The notes under the pieces were generated by a model, which was not told the DNA's origin, made no database searches, and worked only from the letters and a program-made list of their open reading frames with translations. A DNA stretch of 64,000 nucleotides, taken from NCBI GenBank assembly GCA_018645325.1, contig JABGOU010000001.1, forward strand, positions 124,001-188,000. Direction: 5' to 3'. Made by a program: the position numbers and the translations under genes. Source of the stretch: Desulfobacula sp. (GTDB taxonomy: Bacteria; Desulfobacterota; Desulfobacteria; Desulfobacterales; Desulfobacteraceae). Shown here in pieces: positions 53,573-61,448 of this stretch (its first letter is position 1; every line of letters starts with the position of its first letter).

Positions 53573-54631
53573 TTATTCCTGTGCTGCAGCCTTTTTCTCT
53601 TTTTCATCACCCACCTTTCTTGCCTTGGCAGTCTCTTTCATGAGAAACTTGCTTTTCCACTGCTTAACGACTTTACGTTTGTTCTTAACGGCCCATGCAT
53701 GATCAAGCTTGATAAACTTTGGTTGAACTTCCCCGTAAAGAGCACTGACAGAACCTGCGCGTGGTGGAATATATCCCATGGAACCCAGGAAATGGCTGAT
53801 TTCTTCAGACCCAAGATAATCCATGACCTTTTTAGCAAGAGCCAGTTTTTTGGTTCCCTTTAAGATCGTGCAATAATTGCCTTCATAACCAATTCCTTCT
53901 ACAGGAACAGACCATTTCAGAGGGTATCCATCCTTCATGCGTTTCAATACATTCTCGTCTGCACCCAGGCCCAGAAGATATTCACCGCGGCCTACTAGAT
54001 CAGTTGGTGCATTACCGCTTTTTGTATAGAATGCAACATTTTCATTGAGCTTGGTAAGATATTCCCAGCCTGCCTTTTCCCCATAGAGCTGTAAAAAAGA
54101 ATAGTTGATCATAAAAGCTGTTCCAGATGTTCTGGGAGAGGGGATAACGATCTGGCCTTTCCATTTTGGGTCCAGAAGATCTTGATAACTCTTGGGCATT
54201 TCATAGCCCTTTTCCGCAAGCTTCTTTGTATTGCCTAAAAGAAGAAATGAAAATGTTCCAAGGGCATAGTATGTGCCGTCTTTTGATTTAAAAGCATCGT
54301 CAATACCATCCCATCCCGGCGAATGATAGGCTTCATAATATCCTTTTTTTGCACCGTTTATTGCTTCAGACGCACCAAAGGATAATACCATGTCTGCATT
54401 AAACCTTGGGGATTCAGTTTTCAGTCTGGCCCAGATCTCACCCCAGGACAGGGTAATATTTTTTACCTCAATACCCAGTTTATCTTGAATTTGTTTTGCA
54501 AGTGCCTCATTGACTTCTCTTGAAAATCCCATATAGGCACTTATGGAATCTGAGGCCCAGACATTGGTGATCGGGCTTGTAAAGGTTATTAATGCTGCCA
54601 TTAGAACAGTGAAAAAAATTTTGTATTTCAT
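53573..54631 (-). CDS. periplasmic binding protein of the fused-permease importer
   Basis: 352 residues with a signal peptide (residues 1-27, IFFTVLMAALITFTS then NVWA). The mature part has the family-1 iron/phosphonate-type fold: YMGFSREVNEALAKQIQD, ADMVLSFGASEAINGAKKGYYE and IVIPSPRTSGTAFMINY. The C-terminus is rich in Lys and Glu. No two-Tyr iron pair is obvious, so a small organic ligand such as an aminophosphonate is as likely as iron. GAAAGGAG precedes the ATG. It is divergent from the aminotransferase at 55332. Confidence 0.88.
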   Translation of the reverse strand: MKYKIFFTVLMAALITFTSPITNVWASDSISAYMGFSREVNEALAKQIQDKLGIEVKNITLSWGEIWARLKTESPRFNADMVLSFGASEAINGAKKGYYEAYHSPGWDGIDDAFKSKDGTYYALGTFSFLLLGNTKKLAEKGYEMPKSYQDLLDPKWKGQIVIPSPRTSGTAFMINYSFLQLYGEKAGWEYLTKLNENVAFYTKSGNAPTDLVGRGEYLLGLGADENVLKRMKDGYPLKWSVPVEGIGYEGNYCTILKGTKKLALAKKVMDYLGSEEISHFLGSMGYIPPRAGSVSALYGEVQPKFIKLDHAWAVKNKRKVVKQWKSKFLMKETAKARKVGDEKEKKAAAQE

Positions 54632-54678
54632 AATAATTTCTCCTTTCTAAAAAACCATTGATTTCCCTGGAGGGTTTA

Positions 54679-54836
54679 GGGTCCACTCAAAAATTAATTA
54701 CCAATTTTTTTAAGTTGAGTCGCCTGTCCGGCAAGGCTTGAAAACTAAGGCATATCAAGTATATGTCGTGTTTTCACAACGCTGCCGGACAGGATGAATC
54801 GGCTTCAAAAATGTAAAGTTATTTTTGAGTGGACCC
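54679..54836. mobile_element. 158-bp MITE-like palindromic element
   Basis: Ends are inverted repeats GGGTCCACTCAAAAAT on both sides (16 bp exact), with further loose matching (TTAATTAC / AACTTTAC). An inner pair CCTGTCCGGCA/TGCCGGACAGG is also inverted. A TTA is repeated on each side (54676-54678 and 54837-54839), consistent with a target duplication. No coding frame. It is inside the promoter gap of the ABC binding protein and could affect its expression. Confidence 0.75.
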
Positions 54837-54839
54837 TTA

Positions 54840-55331
54840 AGACCAGGCCATGAGTAACTTCTTTTAAAAATGAATTTTTTTGGTGTACACCTCCTTTGAT
54901 CTGAAATTTTTTATTATGCTGCTGAAGTATAACAATTACAGAATCTAAACTATTATTTCAACCACTTATTTCATCGTTGTTTTGTTATCTGGAAATAAGA
55001 ATAAGGTCAACACAAATTATAAGTCAAACTAATTAATATTATGGTTATCATTACTTTTAGTTATTATTTTTTCTTTTAACAAGGTGCATCCATATGGGCA
55101 CATATAACCTGATATTATTTAAGACATAATAATTATTACTTTGACTTTACCAGGCTCATAGGTCAAACATGAAATTTAATTTATATTTTTGATTCGACCT
55201 TTTTTTAGTGCCTGGCCAAAAACATGAAAATTTTTGGAACGAAAGCTTTACTTCAAACACAGGTCAAGGCAGCGATACTTTTATTCAAAAAGAACCGGCA
55301 CAAACCTTGATATACAGATCAGGAGGTCATA
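54840..55331. other. remaining intergenic of the ABC/aminotransferase divide
   Basis: Very AT-rich, no gene supported. It contains the 52-bp shared sequence (55019-55070). A clear AGGAGG stands before ATG 55332. Confidence 0.6.
55019..55070. promoter_or_regulatory. 52-bp sequence shared with the pit promoter gap
   Basis: Matches 49310-49361 at 49 of 52 positions, same orientation. Here it lies 387 bp upstream of the binding-protein gene (about 229 bp if the MITE-like insertion is removed) and 261 bp upstream of the aminotransferase at 55332. Likely a shared operator; otherwise an interspersed repeat. Confidence 0.6.
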
Positions 55332-56696
55332 ATGGTAAAATTACACAAGTCGGAAGGTGATATCAATCTTTCTTTGGCCAGGGAAAAATGGCAGAAAGAA
55401 AACCTTGATGATGCGACTGTATCACTTTTGGAAGAAGATTCCCGCTATTTTTTAAAGCAGTCTCTTTCCACCCCCTGTCTGAATGCCATGAAAACCTGCG
55501 ACGGTATTTACATTGAGGATTCACAAGGCCGCAGATACATGGATTTTCATGGCAACAATGTCCACCAGGTCGGCTTTGCCAACCCAGAAGTGATTGAAGC
55601 TGTAAAAAACCAGCTGGATGAACTGTCTTTTTGCACCCGCCGTTATACAAACCGGGTGGCCGTGGATCTGGCTAAAAAACTAATACAGATTGCCCCGGAT
55701 AATTTTGATAAGCTTCTTTTATGCCCGGGAGGTACAGGTGCCATTGGAATGGCCTTAAAACTTGCCCGTGTTGCAACGGGCCGGCATAAAACCATTTCCA
55801 TGTGGGACAGCTTCCACGGAGCATCACTGGATGCCATATCCATTGGTGGTGAGGCCATATTCCGCCAGGACATGGGTCCCATGATGCCTGGAACGGAACA
55901 CGCGCCTCCCCCTGATGAATACCGGTGTATATTTGGCTGTGCCGATAGAGGGGGGTGTGATATGACTTGTGCAAAGTATGTTGAATATATGCTGGAGAAA
56001 GAAGGGGATGTTGCTGCAGTTATAGCAGAACCCATCCGCAGCACCCCCTATATACCAAAACCTGAATACTGGCAGATCATAAGAAAAGCCTGTGATAAAC
56101 ACGGGGCTCTGCTTATTTTTGATGAGGTTCCACATTGTCTGGGGCGGACAGGCAAAATGTTCACCTTTGAAAATTTCAATGTTGAGCCGGATATGGTTGT
56201 CATCGGCAAAGGTCTTGGTGGAGGTATTTTCCCTCTGGCAGCCCTTGTTGTGCGCAAAGGCCTGGATCTTGCCGAAACCCTTGCTCTGGGCCATTATACC
56301 CATGAAAAAAGCCCCATAGGATGTGCTGCAGCCCTTGCCACCATCAATTATATTGAAAAAAATAAACTTGCCGAAAATGCCAGAACCATAGGCTATTATG
56401 CATTGTCTCAACTTAAAAAAATGCAGGAACGCCATCCCTTGATCGGGGATGTACGGGGCCTTGGACTTTTTTTAGGGGTTGAGCTTGTAAAGGACCAAAT
56501 CACAAAAGAACGGGCAATCGATGAAGCGGAAGCTGTTATGTATGCAGCACTTTCCAGGGGATTGAGCTTCAAGATCACCATGGGAAATATTCTTACCCTG
56601 ACTCCCGCGCTTATCATAACCCGGGAACAGATGGATACTGCCCTTGATATCATTGAAGAATCCATTGCTGAAATTGAACTTAAAATTACTCAATAA
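55332..56696 (+). CDS. class III aminotransferase-fold enzyme, PbfA-like
   Basis: 454 residues. LCPGGTGAIGMALKLAR, the PLP Asp in LIFDEVPHCLGRTGK and the Schiff-base Lys in VIGKGLGGGIFPLAAL are typical of class III PLP enzymes. The N-terminal FHGNNVHQVGFANP and the four-Cys insert (YRCIFGCADRGGCDMTC) look to me like (R)-1-hydroxy-2-aminoethylphosphonate ammonia-lyases (PbfA), which help degrade 2-aminoethylphosphonate. An importer of the aminoethylphosphonate type is divergent from it. However, no PhnW, PhnX or PhnY/PhnA is seen in the window, so another amine is possible. AGGAGG precedes the ATG. Confidence 0.72.
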   Translation: MVKLHKSEGDINLSLAREKWQKENLDDATVSLLEEDSRYFLKQSLSTPCLNAMKTCDGIYIEDSQGRRYMDFHGNNVHQVGFANPEVIEAVKNQLDELSFCTRRYTNRVAVDLAKKLIQIAPDNFDKLLLCPGGTGAIGMALKLARVATGRHKTISMWDSFHGASLDAISIGGEAIFRQDMGPMMPGTEHAPPPDEYRCIFGCADRGGCDMTCAKYVEYMLEKEGDVAAVIAEPIRSTPYIPKPEYWQIIRKACDKHGALLIFDEVPHCLGRTGKMFTFENFNVEPDMVVIGKGLGGGIFPLAALVVRKGLDLAETLALGHYTHEKSPIGCAAALATINYIEKNKLAENARTIGYYALSQLKKMQERHPLIGDVRGLGLFLGVELVKDQITKERAIDEAEAVMYAALSRGLSFKITMGNILTLTPALIITREQMDTALDIIEESIAEIELKITQ

Positions 56697-56773
56697 CAGG
56701 TGACTATACTACATATAAGCAGTACTATTTCAGGCCTTAATATTTATGCAACTTTATTTACTTAGGATCGCAA

Positions 56774-58162
56774 ATGAAATCTCAGAATATGATTAACGCA
56801 GGCCGTTTTGTAAGTGAGCAGGGAGATGTGAATACAAGTCAAAACCGGGAAAAATACTGGGAAAAGAATTTGTCCAAAGCTGCTAAATCCATTTGCACAA
56901 GGGACGATAAATATTTTTTGCACCAGAATTTGTCCACTCCTGTGATGAATGTTTTATCAAAGGCCCATGGCATATATATTGAAGACATGGAGGGCAAAAA
57001 ATATATGGACATGCATGGCAATGGAGTCCATAACGCCGGATTTAACAACCCCCAGATTATCCAGGCATTAAAGGATCAACTGGATACCCAGATGACCTTC
57101 TGCCCCAGGCGGTATACTAATTCCAAAGCCGTTGATCTTGCCGAAAAACTTGCCGATATTACTCCTGGAGACCTTTGTAAATCTCTTTTTTGTCCCGGAG
57201 GCTCAGAGGCTATTGAAATGGCCATCACCCTGGCAAAGCAGGTAACGGGCTGCTTTAAAACAATCTCCTTCTGGGATTCTTTTCACGGGGCAGGATTTGC
57301 CGCGGCCAGCGTGGGAGGTGAAGAGCTTTTCAAAGGGGGGATGGGACCTATGATGCCCGGTGCCATGCATGTGGAGTTTCCCAATTACTATCGCAATCCA
57401 TGGGGGTTTGACAACAGGGATGAAGTGGACAATGAATACCTGCGCCAGATCAAAACAATCCTGGAACGAGAGCCCGGCGTGGCTGCAATCATTGGCGAGC
57501 CTATTTCAGCAACTCCCGTTGTTCCAAGCCAGAATTACTGGGAAGGGGTAAAAGTACTATGCGAAAAATATGGTGCCCTGATTATATTTGATGAAGTCAT
57601 CGAAGGATTTGGCAGAACCGGTAAAATGTTTGCCAGCGAGCATTTTATAACACCGGATGTCCTGGTTTTAGGAAAATCCATGGGTGGCGGACTTCTGCCT
57701 TTTGCAGGCATTGTAACCAAAGACCGCTACGATAACCTGGAGAACCGTTCCATCGGCCATTATACCCATGAAAAAAATGCCCTTTGCTCGGCTGCGGCAT
57801 TAGCTGAAATTGAGTACATTGAAAAAAACAATCTAAAGGAAAATTCTGCAAAGGTCGGCTCTCATGCCCTGTCCCGCTTAGATGAGCTCAAACAAAAACA
57901 TCCTCTTATCGGTAATATTGCAGGTGTAGGGCTTCATATAGGAATTGATCTTGTCAAGGATCCCAAAACAAAAGAAAGAGCTGTGGAAGAAGCCGACTGC
58001 ATCATGTATAAGGCCATGGAAAAAGGGCTTGCATTTAAAACTATTGAAGGCAATATCATCACCTTAAGACCTTCCCTCACCATAAGCATGGAAGAAATGG
58101 ACCAGGTTGTGGATATCCTGGATGAAACCATCGGCGAGGTTGAAAAAGGCCAATTTTATTAA
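56774..58162 (+). CDS. class III aminotransferase-fold enzyme, paralogue of previous
   Basis: 462 residues, 77 bp after its neighbour. It shares long blocks with it (MDMHGNGVHNAGFNNP, CPRRYTN, GGEELFKGGMGPMMPG, IGHYTHEKN), so they are paralogues. PLP Asp is in IIFDEVIEGFGRTGK and the Lys in VLGKSMGGGLLPFAGI. It lacks the four-Cys insert and has DEVIEG instead of DEVPHC in the active site, so it likely differs in substrate. Together the pair could act in sequence on one pathway. Ends convergent with the ParB-like gene, the stops overlapping. Confidence 0.75.
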   Translation: MKSQNMINAGRFVSEQGDVNTSQNREKYWEKNLSKAAKSICTRDDKYFLHQNLSTPVMNVLSKAHGIYIEDMEGKKYMDMHGNGVHNAGFNNPQIIQALKDQLDTQMTFCPRRYTNSKAVDLAEKLADITPGDLCKSLFCPGGSEAIEMAITLAKQVTGCFKTISFWDSFHGAGFAAASVGGEELFKGGMGPMMPGAMHVEFPNYYRNPWGFDNRDEVDNEYLRQIKTILEREPGVAAIIGEPISATPVVPSQNYWEGVKVLCEKYGALIIFDEVIEGFGRTGKMFASEHFITPDVLVLGKSMGGGLLPFAGIVTKDRYDNLENRSIGHYTHEKNALCSAAALAEIEYIEKNNLKENSAKVGSHALSRLDELKQKHPLIGNIAGVGLHIGIDLVKDPKTKERAVEEADCIMYKAMEKGLAFKTIEGNIITLRPSLTISMEEMDQVVDILDETIGEVEKGQFY

Positions 58163-59262
58163 GTATTTCTCGATATGGGCGGTTTCTCCATGGAAGATAT
58201 AGGGATCAGGGTCTGGGTTTTGGTCACATCCTGGACCTGGCGGACTTTTTTATGAACAAACTGGCCGATAATTTCTGCATCGGAAGACAATAGATCGCGT
58301 TTCATCATCATCTTTGCAATCAGATCAAATACACCGTGTACAAAATGGACCTCCCGGATCGCTTCCAGTTTGTGGAGCCGTTTCATTACTTCGTGTTCTT
58401 TTCCGGCTTTTACTTCTATAAGTATAAAAGCCGATATCCAGTGTTTCATTTCCGGCAGTTCAATGTCCTTTAAATGTTGCATTTTTAATCTGAACTCCTC
58501 CATGTGTTTTGGAATCAATTGGTCAATTCCAATGCCGTATTCACGTTCTTTACCTTTTTCCCACTGATGATTTGAGATGTACGCATACAGGTCTGAATTG
58601 GTCCTCTCAGGAAAATGACGATTCAAGCGGCTGTTCTTGATAATGGCTGCCAGAGGTATATATATTGTTTTATACCAGTCAATGGCAGCTGTAAAATAAT
58701 CCATCTGACCTTTAACTTCAGCATCACTGGTTTTCATTAAAAAACCATGGTGTTCATCAATTTGTTTTAATAGATAATTATACTGGCCCACTTCTGTTAA
58801 CTGGATTGTATCCGACAATTGTGTTTTAGCAAGAAAGGCTGCTTTTTCTCTGTAAATAATGTTTTCCAGGGTATTTTTAGAGGGAAGAAATTCCGTAATC
58901 TTGGCATCAATAAATTCATAACCCAGTCTTTTGGCAGCAGAAACCCTGTGATTCCCATCAAGAACATAGTATTCATTTTTAATCTGGTACAGGGTGATGG
59001 GAGGAAGTATAATTTTCTTTTTAAATGCTTCTTTAACCCGTTCAAATCTTGCCGAAGGTCGATCTTTCTTTAAACGGAACTGCCGGTTAAAATCCTTATA
59101 CCGCCCCACACTGCCTACAATTTTATCAAGGGGAATTGCCCGAATACCGAGATGTCTTTCATCCCAGGCTTCTTCCTTATGCTGATTGTCGGCAAAATTT
59201 TTAATAACGCTGTCATCACCGTCATCTTCCCGGCTAAATAATTGTTTTAAAAATTTTATCAT
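58159..59262 (-). CDS. ParB-like / RAM (AsnC ligand) domain fusion protein
   Basis: 367 residues. The N-terminal part (about 40-125) has IPLDKIVGSVGRYKDF and DGNHRVSAAKRLG, the ParB/sulfiredoxin-like nucleotide-binding fold. A helical middle follows (about 130-280), and the C-terminal part (about 285-350) has WISAFILIEVKAGKEHEVM and VHGVFDLIAKM, a stand-alone RAM domain as in Lrp/AsnC proteins. No DNA-binding helix-turn-helix is evident. The combination suggests a metabolite-sensing NTP-binding protein. Its start overlaps the phosphoesterase stop (ATGA). Function unknown. Confidence 0.78.
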   Translation of the reverse strand: MIKFLKQLFSREDDGDDSVIKNFADNQHKEEAWDERHLGIRAIPLDKIVGSVGRYKDFNRQFRLKKDRPSARFERVKEAFKKKIILPPITLYQIKNEYYVLDGNHRVSAAKRLGYEFIDAKITEFLPSKNTLENIIYREKAAFLAKTQLSDTIQLTEVGQYNYLLKQIDEHHGFLMKTSDAEVKGQMDYFTAAIDWYKTIYIPLAAIIKNSRLNRHFPERTNSDLYAYISNHQWEKGKEREYGIGIDQLIPKHMEEFRLKMQHLKDIELPEMKHWISAFILIEVKAGKEHEVMKRLHKLEAIREVHFVHGVFDLIAKMMMKRDLLSSDAEIIGQFVHKKVRQVQDVTKTQTLIPISSMEKPPISRNT

Positions 59263-59855
59263 TTTATATAGTCAAACACATGGTAACCAAATGTATTGAT
59301 GACACCTGTTTTATCAATTATTGTTTTGCGTTCTTTTTGATTTTTAAAACTTTTGTGGATATGACCATGCAAAAAATAGTCGGGAGAATATCTGTTGATA
59401 AGGCTCCTGAAGCACTTAAACCCTTTATGACAGATATCCTGTCCGTCATGGATATTTCTTGGCGGTGCATGGGAAATAACGATATCAATCCCTTTGTACC
59501 ACCATATTTTCAATCTTATTTTCAAAACCATCCTTGCCATCTGCTTTTCCGTATATTGAAACTTCCCCCCGTTGTACCAGCGGGACCCCTCCAGACCCAT
59601 TATCTTTACGCCCTTATATACTATTATCCTGCCATGCAGGTCAACACACCCCTGGGGTGGTTTTAATTCATACAACCCGTCATGATTTCCCCTTATATAA
59701 AACAAAGGCACATTGAATATAGTTACAAGATAGGTCAGGTATTCAGCTGGAAGATCACCACAGGACAAGATAAGATCTATACGGGGGAGGCACTTATTGC
59801 TGTCGGGTTTATAGAGAATGGGCTCAACTTGATCAGAAACGGATAAAATTCTCAT
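59259..59855 (-). CDS. metallophosphoesterase
   Basis: 198 residues of the calcineurin-like phosphoesterase fold. Metal-binding motifs are ILSVSDQVEP at the N-terminus, LSCGDLPAEY, RGNHDGLYEL, VISHAPPRN and FLHGHIHKSF. The first DxH is replaced by SDQ, so one metal ligand (His) is absent and metal binding may be altered. Substrate unknown. Starts ATG 59855 after a weak ribosome site. In an overlapping pair with the ParB/RAM gene. Confidence 0.85.
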   Translation of the reverse strand: MRILSVSDQVEPILYKPDSNKCLPRIDLILSCGDLPAEYLTYLVTIFNVPLFYIRGNHDGLYELKPPQGCVDLHGRIIVYKGVKIMGLEGSRWYNGGKFQYTEKQMARMVLKIRLKIWWYKGIDIVISHAPPRNIHDGQDICHKGFKCFRSLINRYSPDYFLHGHIHKSFKNQKERKTIIDKTGVINTFGYHVFDYIK

Positions 59856-60079
59856 TGCCTTATTTTGTCCTCACAATCAGGAAGTTGAATAAATACAATT
59901 AGACTGATTTTGCCTAAGCCTGTTCAAACACTCCGGGATCGGGTATTCTTTGCCTGTGATGGAGTCCGGCGTTTCACTGCCGCATTTTATGACAACCTGG
60001 CGCTTTTTCATTGTGGCACTCCTATCATGCCGCAACCTTCAGGGTCGTTTTTCTGGAATGAGGCCGCAGATATTATTGA

Positions 60080-60250
60080 TTATTTTCTATAATTTTTAAC
60101 CATTTCACTGTTGCCATATATATATTCTCCCATCCAGTCGTGACTCCAATGCACATGAGAAAAACCTGCATCAGCTATATTTTTCAATTGTTCTTCAATG
60201 GCTTCTATAGTAGAAATATCATTTTTATAATTTGTATTAATGGCTGTCAT
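60080..60250 (-). pseudogene. sugar isomerase/epimerase-type TIM-barrel N-terminal remnant
   Basis: ATG 60250 to TAA 60080 encodes 56 residues: EAIEEQLKNIADAGFSHVHW and SHDWMGEYIYGNSEM match the first strands of AP-endonuclease-2/sugar-phosphate isomerase-type TIM barrels (about 250-300 residues). The rest is missing. It begins 23 bp after the UroD-like gene, so it was once the last gene of that operon. The 224 bp after it (59856-60079) hold no gene that I can support. Confidence 0.5.
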
Positions 60251-60273
60251 GCTGAATGGCTCTTCTAAAATTT

Positions 60274-61362
60274 TTAATAGGTTCCATATTTATGGACTGC
60301 ATCCACGGCAGCCTTTATGTTTTCTTTAGGGGTACCCGGCTCAATATTGCACAGGTAAAACCAGAGGCGGCCATTTTCTCCGCCTACCTTAACATAGTGT
60401 TTCACCCTGTTGAAAATTTCTTCGGGCTCAGCCGTTCTTAAGAAAACCGCTCCCACACCCAGCAGCAAAGGAATATCATGCTTTTTTGCATAGGCTTTGT
60501 AAAACTGCGGGCCCAGGGCTTCAACATCAGGGTCCTGGCCTTCAACAAACAAAGGGTTGACCCGTAAACGGATATCCATTACCTGTTCAGGATTTTTTGC
60601 ATATCGCTCCCCTGTCCAATTGGGCACACACACCCTTTTTCCACATACATAACGCAGCTTTTCAACATAGGGCGCAATAAACTCATCCATCAGCTTTATA
60701 TTGACGATGGGAAGGGATGCCAGAGCGTCCGCACCTACAATTGAAGGTGTCTGGGGAAATTTGGATTTCAGATACTCAATCCATGGAATGAGAACTTCTT
60801 GTGTAACCCTTGTCATGAGTTCATGGGCAAATTTCGGGTTCAGGCACATGTCCATTATAAGGGTCTCAATTCCCCTTATGTTGGCCGCAAGGCTGAAGGG
60901 AGCGCAGAACGCCAGGCTTGTCCTGACCCCCACAAGGTTTTCAAAAACCTTATACGCATCAACAACAAATGAACATCTGCCAGCCTTGTCAAAATCAGGG
61001 GTGACAATTTTTCTAATGTCACTCTCCTCCCGGATCAAGGGATGGGCTCGATCAATATCCGGCATGATATCATCATTGAATCTGATTTTCTGACCAATGG
61101 CTTCAGCTTCAATATTGTAAGTGTCAACATCCATTGAAGGAATATCGATATTGTATTTTTCACAGGTTGTGAATATACCTTCATTGAGCAGGACGGGATC
61201 ATGAAACACGTCCCTGGCGCTTTTTTTCATCTCGCCTGGAATCAGTTCGCACAATTGCGCATATATGGGAACCCTCTTAGGAACCCCATGAGTTGCCTCT
61301 TCAACCCATTTAAACGCTTCCTGAAACTTGAAATATTTTGGTTCAAGATCCATAGTTGTCAC
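60274..61362 (-). CDS. UroD-family (corrinoid) methyltransferase
   Basis: 362 residues. The fold is that of uroporphyrinogen decarboxylase, but the gene stands beside an MttB-family gene and lacks the usual heme-pathway context, so it is probably a methylcorrinoid:CoM/THF-type transferase (MtaA/CmuA-like). Visible: RVPIYAQLCELI, DVDTYNIEAEAIGQKI, GADALASLPIVN and GVGAVFLRTAEPEEI. GTG 61362 is chosen as start (AGGA 8 bp upstream); an ATG three codons later is possible. The Cys/His zinc ligands typical of MtaA are not clear. Confidence 0.78.
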   Translation of the reverse strand: MTTMDLEPKYFKFQEAFKWVEEATHGVPKRVPIYAQLCELIPGEMKKSARDVFHDPVLLNEGIFTTCEKYNIDIPSMDVDTYNIEAEAIGQKIRFNDDIMPDIDRAHPLIREESDIRKIVTPDFDKAGRCSFVVDAYKVFENLVGVRTSLAFCAPFSLAANIRGIETLIMDMCLNPKFAHELMTRVTQEVLIPWIEYLKSKFPQTPSIVGADALASLPIVNIKLMDEFIAPYVEKLRYVCGKRVCVPNWTGERYAKNPEQVMDIRLRVNPLFVEGQDPDVEALGPQFYKAYAKKHDIPLLLGVGAVFLRTAEPEEIFNRVKHYVKVGGENGRLWFYLCNIEPGTPKENIKAAVDAVHKYGTY

Positions 61363-61448
61363 ATTTTATCCTATTTAGTGTTTGAACGGCTCGTAGAGGA
61401 GCAAAGCTCACAAATCCACCCATCTGCTGCGTTGCTGCAAAACTCTGC

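Noticed and set aside
59910-60092. Plus-strand 60-codon frame
   Set aside because: No recognised motif; the opposite strand gives a recognisable TIM-barrel remnant in part of it.
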